Shown here: positions 53,600 to 61,648 of the stretch, one piece after another | How the letters are laid out: every line of letters starts with the position of its first letter | How positions within the stretch are numbered: the first letter of the stretch is position 1 | The notes under the pieces: model-generated | What the model was told of the DNA's origin: nothing | What the model saw: only the letters and a program-made list of their open reading frames with translations | The model's database searches: none | DNA from: Candidatus Defluviilinea proxima | GTDB taxonomy: Bacteria > Chloroflexota > Anaerolineae > Anaerolineales > Villigracilaceae | Assembly (NCBI GenBank): GCA_016721115.1 | Contig: JADKIW010000001.1 | Span: 3,053,501 to 3,117,500, forward strand | Reading direction: 5' to 3' | Length of the DNA: 64,000 nt | Made by a program: the position numbers and the translations under genes

Positions 53600-53670
53600 T
53601 GCGGGATCGTCTAATGGCAGGACATATCTCTCTGGAAGATAGAGTCGTGGTTCGAATCCACGTCCCGCAG
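53600..53670 (+). tRNA. tRNA-Gln (anticodon CUG)
   Basis: The cloverleaf folds by eye. The acceptor 53600-53606 pairs with 53663-53669, including the U1-A72 pair typical of tRNA-Gln. The D-stem is around 53609-53623. The anticodon stem TATCT/AGATA holds loop CTCTGGA with anticodon CTG, reading CAG. The T-arm is CGTGG-TTCGAAT-CCACG. Discriminator base G73 fits Gln identity. The 3' CCA is not encoded. A terminator follows directly. Confidence 0.95.
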
Positions 53671-53674
53671 CAAC

Positions 53675-53701
53675 AAAAGGCTCCTCGAAAGGGAGCCTTT
53701 T
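53675..53701 (+). terminator. Intrinsic terminator after tRNA-Gln
   Basis: Ten-base arms (53675-53684 and 53692-53701) flank a short loop and are followed by further T residues. It ends the tRNA transcript. Confidence 0.88.
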
Positions 53702-53943
53702 TTATTTTATCTTGATATGTCCATGTAACACCATGAAATAACTTGAATTGACTTCTTTGGATACGTTATGCTTTTATTATGATGTATGATGTTATTTACA
53801 TGAACATCTTTGTAACATAACGCATAAGTATAGCAATGGGGAATATCGCTGTTTATATTGAAGGTTGATGGAGGGTTATATGTTACCCATTAGGGTGATT
53901 TATATTAATGTCAAGTTAATAGATTTTTTAAGGAAAACGCTCC
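53702..53943. other. AT-rich intergenic region without recognised gene
   Basis: This stretch between the tRNA terminator and the LacI promoter is AT-rich. It contains scattered short direct and inverted matches such as TTATGC/GCATAA and GTTAT/ATAAC, but no ORF with a ribosome site, no RNA gene and no repeat that I could support. Confidence 0.5.
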
Positions 53944-53972
53944 TTGACTTGCTAGAAGGGATGTGAAATAAT
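53944..53972 (+). promoter_or_regulatory. Promoter of the lacI-type regulator and sugar operon
   Basis: TTGACT (53944-53949) and AATAAT (53967-53972) are 17 bases apart, a strong sigma-70-type pair. The predicted start site near 53979 falls inside the palindromic operator. Confidence 0.7.
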
Positions 53973-53999
53973 GTAAACGGTTACTGTAACCGTTTACAT
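53971..53999. promoter_or_regulatory. Operator for the LacI-family regulator
   Basis: A perfect inverted repeat with 13-base arms (53971-53983 and 53987-53999) and a 3-base centre overlaps the -10 element and the first ATG of the regulator gene. Each half reads GTAAACGGTTAC or its complement, itself a CpG-centred LacI/PurR-like palindrome, so two dimers could bind. This points to autorepression of the whole cluster. Confidence 0.8.
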
Positions 54000-55026
54000 G
54001 ACTATGAGAAAACGTTCTTCGTCTGTAACTATCCGTGATGTGGCTCAGCAGGCTGGTGTCTCTGTGGCTACGGTAAGTCGTTATATTAACCGCAATGCTC
54101 CTGTTTCCCCTGAGGTTTCCGACCGTTTGGAACATGTCATGACCGAACTTAAGTATGTTCCTCATGCTGCTGCCCGCCATTTGGCAAGCCGAAAGACCCG
54201 AGTTATTGGCCTTTTATTGAATAATTTACATAACGACTTTTTCGTTCCTTTATTAAATGGCGTTGAAGCTGTGATTCGTGAAAAAGGATATAATCTCATC
54301 GTGGCGACTTATCATGCGGATAGCCGTAAGGATATGACCCCTCCCATTGGACCTCATAACACTGATGGGTTGCTGATTTTTTCAGATGGGTTGATCGACG
54401 AAGACCTTGCGCGATTACACGATAGTGGCTTTCCAATGGTATTGGTTCACCGCACACCTCCCTCATTTCTACCTATTCCCAGTGTAACAGTTGAAAACGT
54501 GGCAATTACTCATCAATTAATTGACCACCTTATTAAGGTCCATGGCAAGCGACGTATTCTTTTCTTGCGGGGGCCACTTCACCAGGAAGATTCTATTCGC
54601 CGTGAGACTGGGTACAGGTCTGCTTTGCAGGCAAATGGAATTCCTTTTGATGACAATTTAGTACTTAATGGAGATTTCGAACGCGATATCGCCTACCAAG
54701 TTTTGAGTAAGTTTCTCGAAAATGGCAAGCGGGTCGCGTTCGATGCTGTATTCACAGGTGATGATGATGCGGCGATCGGTGTTTTGATCGCTCTACAAAA
54801 GCATAATATCAAAGTGCCTGATGATGTTGCAGTTGTAGGATTTGATGATCTTGGTTTTGCTCCGTTCTTGAGTCCTCCGTTGACAACGGTTCGGGCGCCA
54901 ACCGAGACTGTTGGACGAATCGCAACGGAAAGAATGTTTAGTTTGTTGGAAAGTCATGTTTCCGAAGAAGTTGTAGTTCTTCCAACTGAAATTATTTATC
55001 GGCGCTCATGTGGTTGTAATGCTTGA
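53998..55026 (+). CDS. LacI-family transcriptional regulator
   Basis: This 342-residue repressor has an N-terminal helix-turn-helix (about 10-32, VTIRDVAQQAGVSVATVSRYI) and hinge helix (HAAARHLASRKTRVIG), then a periplasmic-binding-protein-like sugar-sensing domain. It most likely controls the adjacent ABC sugar importer and glycosidases. The first ATG lies inside the operator at 53998; a second at 54004 is also possible, and neither has a clear SD, so translation may start with little leader. The effector is unknown. Confidence 0.92.
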   Translation: MTMRKRSSSVTIRDVAQQAGVSVATVSRYINRNAPVSPEVSDRLEHVMTELKYVPHAAARHLASRKTRVIGLLLNNLHNDFFVPLLNGVEAVIREKGYNLIVATYHADSRKDMTPPIGPHNTDGLLIFSDGLIDEDLARLHDSGFPMVLVHRTPPSFLPIPSVTVENVAITHQLIDHLIKVHGKRRILFLRGPLHQEDSIRRETGYRSALQANGIPFDDNLVLNGDFERDIAYQVLSKFLENGKRVAFDAVFTGDDDAAIGVLIALQKHNIKVPDDVAVVGFDDLGFAPFLSPPLTTVRAPTETVGRIATERMFSLLESHVSEEVVVLPTEIIYRRSCGCNA

Positions 55027-55130
55027 GTAAATCTCTGTAAAGGAGGTGAGGCCCTTAGTAATAAGTCGTATTGAAAATGTAAATGTAATACCGTCGAATC
55101 CAAAATTCTAGTATGAGGAGAAAACTCACC

Positions 55131-56645
55131 ATGAAGAAACTTTTGTACGTTCTGTCTGCGTTGATCATCGCCTCGATGATGCTCGCAGCATGTGGTGGCG
55201 GCGCAACACCGACACCTGTGACAATCGTCGAAACCCAGATTGTTAAAGAAACCCAGGTTGTTGAAGTCCCCGCCACAGATAACAGTGGCATGACAGCTGA
55301 TGGCAAGGTCTTGATCCGCTGGAGCGTTGGTGCCGGTACCGGTGCTGACCCCGCTCAGATCCCGATCGAAAACGAAGTTGTGGCTGACTTCAATGCTTCC
55401 CAGGACAAAATCAAGTTGGTCCTCGAAGTTATCCCGAACGCTTCCGCTCAGGACACACTCGCGACTGAATTCGCCGCTAACGCTGGCCCCGATGTCGTTG
55501 GTCCTATCGGTTGGGTTGGTTCCAACACTTTCTACGGTCAGTGGCTGGACCTCGCTCCTTACCTCGAAGCTGCTAACTACGATTTCAGCAAGTTCGAACC
55601 CGCTTTGGTCAAGATGTACCAAACCGATCCGACTCAAGGAACTGTTGGTCTGCCCTTCGCTGTGTATCCTTCCGCTATCTATTACAACATCGGCTTGTTT
55701 GACGAAGCTGGTTTGAACTACCCGCCTGCCAAGTACGGCGACAAGTATGTCATGCCCGATGGTACAGAAGCTGAATGGAATTGGGAAACCCTCAAGACCG
55801 TAGCCCAGATGCTCACTATCGATAAGGCTGGTAAGAACGCTCTTGATGAAGGTTTTGACAAGACCGCCGTCGTACAATACGGCTTCACTTGGCAATGGGA
55901 AGACAAGCCCTCTTATTGGGGTTCTTTCTTCAAGTCCGGCCCCGATGAAACCTTCCTCGTTCCTGGTGGTTCCGCTGGTAGCTACGAAGCCCGCATCCCC
56001 GATGCTTGGAAGACCGCTTGGAAGTGGTACTATGAAGGCATGTGGGGCGCTCAGCCCTTCGTTCCGAATGGCGCCATCGAAGGCAGTGCTGATTTCAACA
56101 GTGGTAACTCCTTCGCCAGTGGCAAGATTGCTATGGCTGAATTACCCTCCTGGTACCTGTGCTGCGTAGGCGGTTTGAAAGATGCCGGCGGCAAATATGA
56201 CTTCGGCGCCATGCCTGTGTTCTCTGATGGCAATGTTTATGGCCGCGTTGATGCAGACACCTTCCGCATTTGGAAGGGCACCAAGCACCCGCAGGAAGCT
56301 TTCGAAGTTATGACCTACCTCGTCGACACTGGTATCCAGAAGTTGGTTGTTGGTAGCGAAGGTCACCCCCCTGCATACGGCGCTATCCCCTCAGACAGCA
56401 GCCTCCGTGGACCTTGGCTTGAATCACAAAAAGCAGCCAACCCGTCTGTCACGAACTGGGACGTTCTGATCGAAGGTTTGAACTATCCTGATGCTCCGAG
56501 TGCTGAAGCTTACATGCCCAATATGAACGAAGCATGGCAGCGCACCGTCACATTCGGCAACCTTTTGAAGACCACCGAAGGTGTTGATATTGACAAGGAA
56601 AGCGAAACTTTGAAGACTGACCTCGCGGTCATTTTCAATAAGTAA
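55131..56645 (+). CDS. ABC sugar-binding lipoprotein
   Basis: This 504-residue family 1 solute-binding protein has a lipoprotein signal (LLYVLSALIIASMMLAAC) with lipidated Cys22, a short Thr-rich linker and the two-lobed binding fold. It captures a sugar or oligosaccharide at the cell surface for the adjacent permeases. A GAGGAG ribosome site precedes the ATG by 10 bases. The gene has a narrow codon choice (many GCT, GTT, AAG, ATC), suggesting high expression. A hairpin after it probably boosts its share of the operon mRNA. Confidence 0.92.
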   Translation: MKKLLYVLSALIIASMMLAACGGGATPTPVTIVETQIVKETQVVEVPATDNSGMTADGKVLIRWSVGAGTGADPAQIPIENEVVADFNASQDKIKLVLEVIPNASAQDTLATEFAANAGPDVVGPIGWVGSNTFYGQWLDLAPYLEAANYDFSKFEPALVKMYQTDPTQGTVGLPFAVYPSAIYYNIGLFDEAGLNYPPAKYGDKYVMPDGTEAEWNWETLKTVAQMLTIDKAGKNALDEGFDKTAVVQYGFTWQWEDKPSYWGSFFKSGPDETFLVPGGSAGSYEARIPDAWKTAWKWYYEGMWGAQPFVPNGAIEGSADFNSGNSFASGKIAMAELPSWYLCCVGGLKDAGGKYDFGAMPVFSDGNVYGRVDADTFRIWKGTKHPQEAFEVMTYLVDTGIQKLVVGSEGHPPAYGAIPSDSSLRGPWLESQKAANPSVTNWDVLIEGLNYPDAPSAEAYMPNMNEAWQRTVTFGNLLKTTEGVDIDKESETLKTDLAVIFNK

Positions 56646-56662
56646 AGTTTTTCGGTAACTAA

Positions 56663-56694
56663 AATGGGCGGGTCTAGTCATAGACCCGCCCATT
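56663..56694 (+). terminator. Intra-operon hairpin after binding-protein gene
   Basis: Perfect 13-base arms (56663-56675 and 56682-56694) with a 6-base loop lie between the binding protein and the first permease. No U-run follows, so it is more likely an mRNA-stabilising or partial-attenuation element, as commonly seen after binding-protein genes. Confidence 0.7.
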
Positions 56695-56717
56695 AACACC
56701 GTACTAGGAGTGTTTTT

Positions 56718-57716
56718 ATGGACCAACTAACACAATTAAGCAAATTACTTCCATCTCGTGGATCTCTTCGCGGTATGAAGCCATTGGCTCGGCGAGAGTT
56801 TAATAACGGGATGACCTTTATCTCTCCCTGGGTTTTTGGCTTTTTAGCATTTACGCTAATTCCAATAATCGCGACTCTATTCTTTACCTTTATTGATCTG
56901 AAGATTGCAGATGGTGTATTGAGCCCTCCTCAGTTCGTTGGCCTAAAGAATTATGAAACCTTGTTTAAAGATGGTCAAGTCTGGAATGCGCGTCCCAATT
57001 CTTCCCCCGGCTCCTTGTGGGTAACACTTCGTTTTGGACTTATTGCTTTGCCGATAGGCATATTATTTCCTTTGGGAATTGCTGTGTTAATGAACAGCCC
57101 GTATCTCATTGGGAAAAATTTCTTCCGTTCGCTTTTTTACATGCCTTATATTATTCCCTTTGTTGCCAGTGTCTTTTTGTGGGGCGGAGTGCTGAATTCT
57201 GAAAATGGCTGGATCAATCTTATTTTGTTGAACATGGGAATTCCAAAAGAAAATCTTCCCGGATGGGTTAATGACATTAACTGGGTATATCCTGCTTACG
57301 TGATCATGGGTATTTGGGGTATCGGTAATGCCATGTTGACCATGCTGGCAGGTATGCAGGGTGTTCCTACTGATTTATATGATGCAGCAAAAGTGGATGG
57401 TGCGAATGCTTTTCAGAGTTTCTGGAATGTTACATTCCCCATGATCTCCCCTGTAATTTTCTATAATCTGGTGCTTAACGTCGTTGGTTTATTTCAGTAC
57501 TTCCTTGTGCCGTTGGTAATCAATGCGGGTACGGGCAATCCTGGCGGTGCAACCATGTTCTATAACCTATACCTATATAAGACATTTTTTGGTAACCAAA
57601 ACATGTCTTATGGTTCAACACTCGCCTGGTTGTTGTTTATGGTCATCCTTCTCGTTACGATAGTCTTGTTCTGGTCGGCACGCTTTTGGGTGTACTACGC
57701 TAGTGAAAACCCCTAG
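56718..57716 (+). CDS. ABC sugar permease, MalF type
   Basis: This 332-residue protein has six membrane helices and the EAA loop (LYDAAKVDGANAFQSFWNVTFP, about 231-252), which contacts the ATPase. It forms the channel with the second permease. The gene starts 23 bases after the hairpin; the ribosome site is AGGAG before the ATG. Confidence 0.92.
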   Translation: MDQLTQLSKLLPSRGSLRGMKPLARREFNNGMTFISPWVFGFLAFTLIPIIATLFFTFIDLKIADGVLSPPQFVGLKNYETLFKDGQVWNARPNSSPGSLWVTLRFGLIALPIGILFPLGIAVLMNSPYLIGKNFFRSLFYMPYIIPFVASVFLWGGVLNSENGWINLILLNMGIPKENLPGWVNDINWVYPAYVIMGIWGIGNAMLTMLAGMQGVPTDLYDAAKVDGANAFQSFWNVTFPMISPVIFYNLVLNVVGLFQYFLVPLVINAGTGNPGGATMFYNLYLYKTFFGNQNMSYGSTLAWLLFMVILLVTIVLFWSARFWVYYASENP

Positions 57717-57731
57717 AGAGGAAACTGTATC

Positions 57732-58886
57732 ATGAACTTCCTAAAAAAGACTAAGGTTAGAAACGGACTCAATAGTGTCTTTGTCACAGTTTTTACAACT
57801 GCGATATTGGCCCTTTTCCTTATGCCGTTCTTGTATATGGCGTTGACATCTTTAAAAACACAGTCACAGATCGCTGTTTTGGGCTCGCCAATCTACCCTG
57901 CGGCAATTCCTACTGTTGTATATAACGGTGAAAACACTGGTACATACACCTTTAAAGTAACAAAAGGTGGGATGCAAGCCAATCAAATTGTTGATATGAA
58001 TAAGTATGCAGGCAAAGAATTGGAAGTTTATACTGTCCCATTTAAGGAGACTGGTGAAACTCGTGAATTAGCTCTGCTTATTGGGTTTCAGAAAGAAGCG
58101 ATCTTTATTGATCATAAAAACCCGAGTGCAGACCCAATTCTTTGGAACGAGGGATACTACAAGGCATTGAAGCGTCCATGGATATTTTCTCCCACGTGGT
58201 CAAACTACTCTAAGGTATGGACACAGATCGAGTTCCCGCGTCTTTTGGGAAACACGATGTTTTATGCCTTTGTCAGTGCTATTGGCGCTGTAATTTCTGC
58301 CATCATTGTAGCGTTCGGTTTTTCGCGCTTCCGTTTCCCTGGGCGTGATTTCCTGTTCGTCGTAATGATCGCCACCATTTTTCTTCCTGGTGCAGTAACC
58401 ATCATCCCTACTTTTACATTCTGGACTCAGTTAACAAGGCTTGGTTTAGGAATAGGGACGGGTACCTGGTGGCCCTTGATCCTTCCGCACTTCTTCTCCA
58501 ATGCTTATAACGTTTTCCTGCTCCGCCAGTTCTTTATGACACTTCCGCGTGAGTTGGATGAAGCGGCAATGATTGATGGTGCAAGCCCATTGCGCATTCT
58601 TTGGTCGGTGATTATTCCGCAATCCTATCCTGCTATTGTTGCCGTCTCGATTTTCCACATTGTATTTGCGTGGAATGACTTCTTTAGCCCGTTGATTTAT
58701 CTGGCTTCCAAGCCGGAACTTCAGCCGGTTTCAGTTGCGTTGGCTCGTTACAATACCAATTACGCCACATACCCGCAGTATATTCAGGCGGGAGCTCTTA
58801 TGGCGCTCATCATTCCGTTGTTCCTTTTTGTCGTGGCTCAACGTTTCTTTATTCAAGGTATTGTTATTACCGGCGTCGATAAGTAA
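57732..58886 (+). CDS. ABC sugar permease, MalG type, with external insertion
   Basis: This 384-residue permease is about 90 residues longer than usual (MalG is about 296). The extra part lies between helix 1 and the core (about 45-135) and would face outside; it is beta-rich (GTYTFKVTKGG, ELEVYTVPFKETGE). The EAA loop is ELDEAAMIDGASPLRILWSVIIP. The gene stop overlaps the next gene by one base (TAATG). No ATPase gene is in the cluster. Confidence 0.9.
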   Translation: MNFLKKTKVRNGLNSVFVTVFTTAILALFLMPFLYMALTSLKTQSQIAVLGSPIYPAAIPTVVYNGENTGTYTFKVTKGGMQANQIVDMNKYAGKELEVYTVPFKETGETRELALLIGFQKEAIFIDHKNPSADPILWNEGYYKALKRPWIFSPTWSNYSKVWTQIEFPRLLGNTMFYAFVSAIGAVISAIIVAFGFSRFRFPGRDFLFVVMIATIFLPGAVTIIPTFTFWTQLTRLGLGIGTGTWWPLILPHFFSNAYNVFLLRQFFMTLPRELDEAAMIDGASPLRILWSVIIPQSYPAIVAVSIFHIVFAWNDFFSPLIYLASKPELQPVSVALARYNTNYATYPQYIQAGALMALIIPLFLFVVAQRFFIQGIVITGVDK

Positions 58887-60286
58887 TGCAAATGCGAAAA
58901 GGCTATCAAAACGATTACAGACTGGCGTATTTTGCCAGTCTCGTAATCGTTTTGATTTTAGCTGCATGCCAAGGTACACTTGCTCCAGAAACTGAGCCAA
59001 GTTCATTGCCATCTGCAACAGCGACTCCTCCAGAAAACGTCTTTTGGATCGATCCATCTCAAGATCAAGGTGAAGTTGGTAAATTTGTATTAGGAGCCAA
59101 TCACGGACCTTGGACAGACTTGGGTGTGGCCAATCTTGAACCCACCAAGGCATTAGGCCTTGCGTTTCTTAGGTGGCCAGGTGGAAACTGGGGTGACCAA
59201 AACGATGTTCAGACCTATCAGATTGATAATTACATTCTTCAGGCACGGATGCTGGGTACTGAACCAAGCATTACAGTTCGTTTGTTGAATGGTACACCTG
59301 AACAGGCTGCTGAAATTGTTCGTTATACCAACGTTGAAAAGGGATATGGGGTTAAATACTGGAGCATTGGCAACGAGCCTGACCTGTTTGTCCTCAGAGA
59401 TAGTGTTTGGACGCCAGAGTATTACGCAAACCGATGGCGCGAGTTTGCCGTGGCGATGAGAGCCGTAGACCCATCGATACAGTTGTACGGCCCGGAAATA
59501 TCGGCCTTTCTTGGTGATGCTGATTATTACGATCCACGGGAATATATTTATGTGGATTCTGTCAAACTGGATATCACCAAGCGCGATTATTTGACCGAGT
59601 TCCTCAAAGTGAATATTGATCTTGTGGATATTGTTGCAGTGCATCACTATCCCTTTCCAAAGAGCAACAGCGACAGCGTGCCAACTTGGGCGAATTTGCG
59701 TGATAACACACCTGAATGGGATCGCATTGTGCCCAACCTGCGCCGAATCATAAAAGAGACGACCGGCACAGAGAAACCTGTTGGTGTTACTGAATTTAAT
59801 TCGAACGCTTCAGACGCAATAGGTTCTGAAACGTCGACTGACAGTTTTCTTAACGCGATCTGGCTGGCTGATGTTCTTGGACGTATGATTCGTACCCAGC
59901 CTGATGTTCTTGCCTATTGGTTGTTAAAGAATAATTACGCTGGGCATGGGTTAATGAGTTCTTTTGACTTGCGCCCTACGTACTATGTGTATCAACTGTA
60001 TAAGCAGTTTGGCAACCAGTTGCTGATGGCAAGTTCCCCTGAAGAATATGTCTCTTTGTTTGCGGCCAAACGTGATGATGGTGCGGTGACAGCTATTTTT
60101 GTAAATCGCGGTGACCAGCCTGTCGACAAACCCCTTGAGATTGCAATGGGCGACGCGCTTAATCTGACAGATGTTTACCTGTTTGATGCAGAACATAACG
60201 CAGAAAAGATGGAACTGCCCTCTTTTGAAAACGGCGATGCGGTTCACTTGCCAGCGTATTCAGTGACATTGTATATCCTGAAATAA
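58886..60286 (+). CDS. Secreted clan GH-A glycoside hydrolase (lipoprotein)
   Basis: This 466-residue protein has a lipoprotein signal (LVIVLILAAC) and a (beta/alpha)8 glycosidase barrel. The acid/base Glu is in YWSIGNEPD and the nucleophile Glu in VGVTEFNSNAS. RWPGGNWGD and HHYPFP are clan features shared with GH51, GH39, GH44 and GH79 relatives. A C-terminal beta domain follows. It would trim oligosaccharides at the cell surface before uptake by the adjacent importer. The exact family and linkage cannot be fixed by eye. Confidence 0.85.
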   Translation: MQMRKGYQNDYRLAYFASLVIVLILAACQGTLAPETEPSSLPSATATPPENVFWIDPSQDQGEVGKFVLGANHGPWTDLGVANLEPTKALGLAFLRWPGGNWGDQNDVQTYQIDNYILQARMLGTEPSITVRLLNGTPEQAAEIVRYTNVEKGYGVKYWSIGNEPDLFVLRDSVWTPEYYANRWREFAVAMRAVDPSIQLYGPEISAFLGDADYYDPREYIYVDSVKLDITKRDYLTEFLKVNIDLVDIVAVHHYPFPKSNSDSVPTWANLRDNTPEWDRIVPNLRRIIKETTGTEKPVGVTEFNSNASDAIGSETSTDSFLNAIWLADVLGRMIRTQPDVLAYWLLKNNYAGHGLMSSFDLRPTYYVYQLYKQFGNQLLMASSPEEYVSLFAAKRDDGAVTAIFVNRGDQPVDKPLEIAMGDALNLTDVYLFDAEHNAEKMELPSFENGDAVHLPAYSVTLYILK

Positions 60287-60300
60287 CGAGAGAGGATAAG

Positions 60301-61596
60301 ATGAAAGTAACAGTCATTGGTGGTGGCTCCACCTATACACCTGAATTGGTGAATGGATTTCTCGAGCGGATGAAGCAATTCCCGTTGACCGAATTATGGT
60401 TGATGGACGTTGACAAAGAACGTCTCGATATCGTAGGTGGGTTTGCTCAGCGTATGGTGGAAGCGAAGGGTTCGCCTTTCAAGGTTATCCTGTCCACAAA
60501 TCAACGTGAGGCGATAAAAGACGCTTCATACGTGACGACGCAACTGCGTGTTGGTCACATGGAAGCTCGTCGCCGCGACGAATATCTCGGCTTGCGACAT
60601 GGGTTGATCGGACAGGAAACCACAGGCGTGGGCGGTATGGCAAAGGCACTTCGTACCATCCCGGTGATCCTTAGCATTGCAAAGGACGTTAGGGAAGTGG
60701 CGAAGCCTGGTGCTATGTTGGTTAACTTTACTAACCCGGCCGGTCTGGTTACACAAGCATTGAGCAAGTATGCAAAAGACGTACCCGCAGTAGGGGTGTG
60801 TAATGTACCCATCACGGCAAAGATGAAGATTATCGAAAGCCTTGAAAAGGCCACCGGTAAAAAAATTGACCCTGCTCATGCAGAACTAAAAACGTTGGGA
60901 CTGAATCACTTATCGTGGCACCGAGGGTTTACGATCGAGGGCGAGGATGTCTGGCCGCAAGTCATTCAGGGCTACATCACTGATCTCAAGCAGGCGGAGC
61001 ATCCCGAATGGGAACCGCGCACCATCGAAGTTCTGCGAATGATGCCGAACTATTATTTGCAGTATTTCTATCACACCGATAAGAAGTTGAAGGCACAGGA
61101 AGCCTGGCCGCCTTCTCGTGCAGAGGAAGTGATCGAGATCGAGAAAGATCTTTTGCGCGAATATGCTGACCCGAACCTCAACGAACCTCCTGCAGATTTG
61201 ATGAAACGCGGCGGTGCATACTACTCGACAGTTGCTACACAACTGTTGAATGCACATTACAACGACTTGGGTGAAACCCATGTGGTGAACATCACCAACA
61301 ATGGAGCCGTGAAAGAATGGCCTGCGGAATGGGTGTTGGAAATTCCTTCCACTGTAAAGCGGAGCGGCATTACTCCCATACCGGCCGAGCCATTGCCTCA
61401 ATCTCAATTTGGCTTGATATCGGCAGTGAAGGCGTATGAGATTCTCACAGTTGAAGCCGCAGTGCATGGAGACCGTGACGCTGCGTATCAGGCATTGCTT
61501 GCCCATCCAATCGGCCCGAAAGCGGACAAGATTCAGGCCGTGCTGGACGACATGTTGGAAACACACAAGGAACATTTGCCCCAATTTTGGAATTGA
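60301..61596 (+). CDS. GH4 6-phospho-beta-glucosidase-like enzyme
   Basis: This 431-residue NAD+- and metal-dependent glycosidase of family GH4 works by an oxidation-elimination mechanism. It has the dinucleotide motif VIGGGSTYTPEL at the N-terminus, TNPAGLVT, the metal-binding CNVP and GLNHLSWHRG. The CNVP type is associated with 6-phospho-beta-glucosidases, whereas alpha-glucosidases and alpha-galactosidases of this family have other motifs. Its substrate would be a phosphorylated disaccharide, yet there is no PTS here. GAGAGGATAAG precedes the ATG. Confidence 0.92.
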   Translation: MKVTVIGGGSTYTPELVNGFLERMKQFPLTELWLMDVDKERLDIVGGFAQRMVEAKGSPFKVILSTNQREAIKDASYVTTQLRVGHMEARRRDEYLGLRHGLIGQETTGVGGMAKALRTIPVILSIAKDVREVAKPGAMLVNFTNPAGLVTQALSKYAKDVPAVGVCNVPITAKMKIIESLEKATGKKIDPAHAELKTLGLNHLSWHRGFTIEGEDVWPQVIQGYITDLKQAEHPEWEPRTIEVLRMMPNYYLQYFYHTDKKLKAQEAWPPSRAEEVIEIEKDLLREYADPNLNEPPADLMKRGGAYYSTVATQLLNAHYNDLGETHVVNITNNGAVKEWPAEWVLEIPSTVKRSGITPIPAEPLPQSQFGLISAVKAYEILTVEAAVHGDRDAAYQALLAHPIGPKADKIQAVLDDMLETHKEHLPQFWN

Positions 61597-61604
61597 CCCA
61601 ATAA

Positions 61605-61633
61605 AAAGGGGCGACCCAATCAGTCGCCCCTTT
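61605..61633 (+). terminator. Terminator-like hairpin after GH4 gene
   Basis: Eleven-base arms (61605-61615 and 61623-61633) with a 7-base loop are followed by TTGATTTTTG. It lies 8 bases after the GH4 stop and before the kinase gene, so the downstream genes may be less expressed. Confidence 0.75.
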
Positions 61634-61648
61634 GTTGATTTTTGACTT

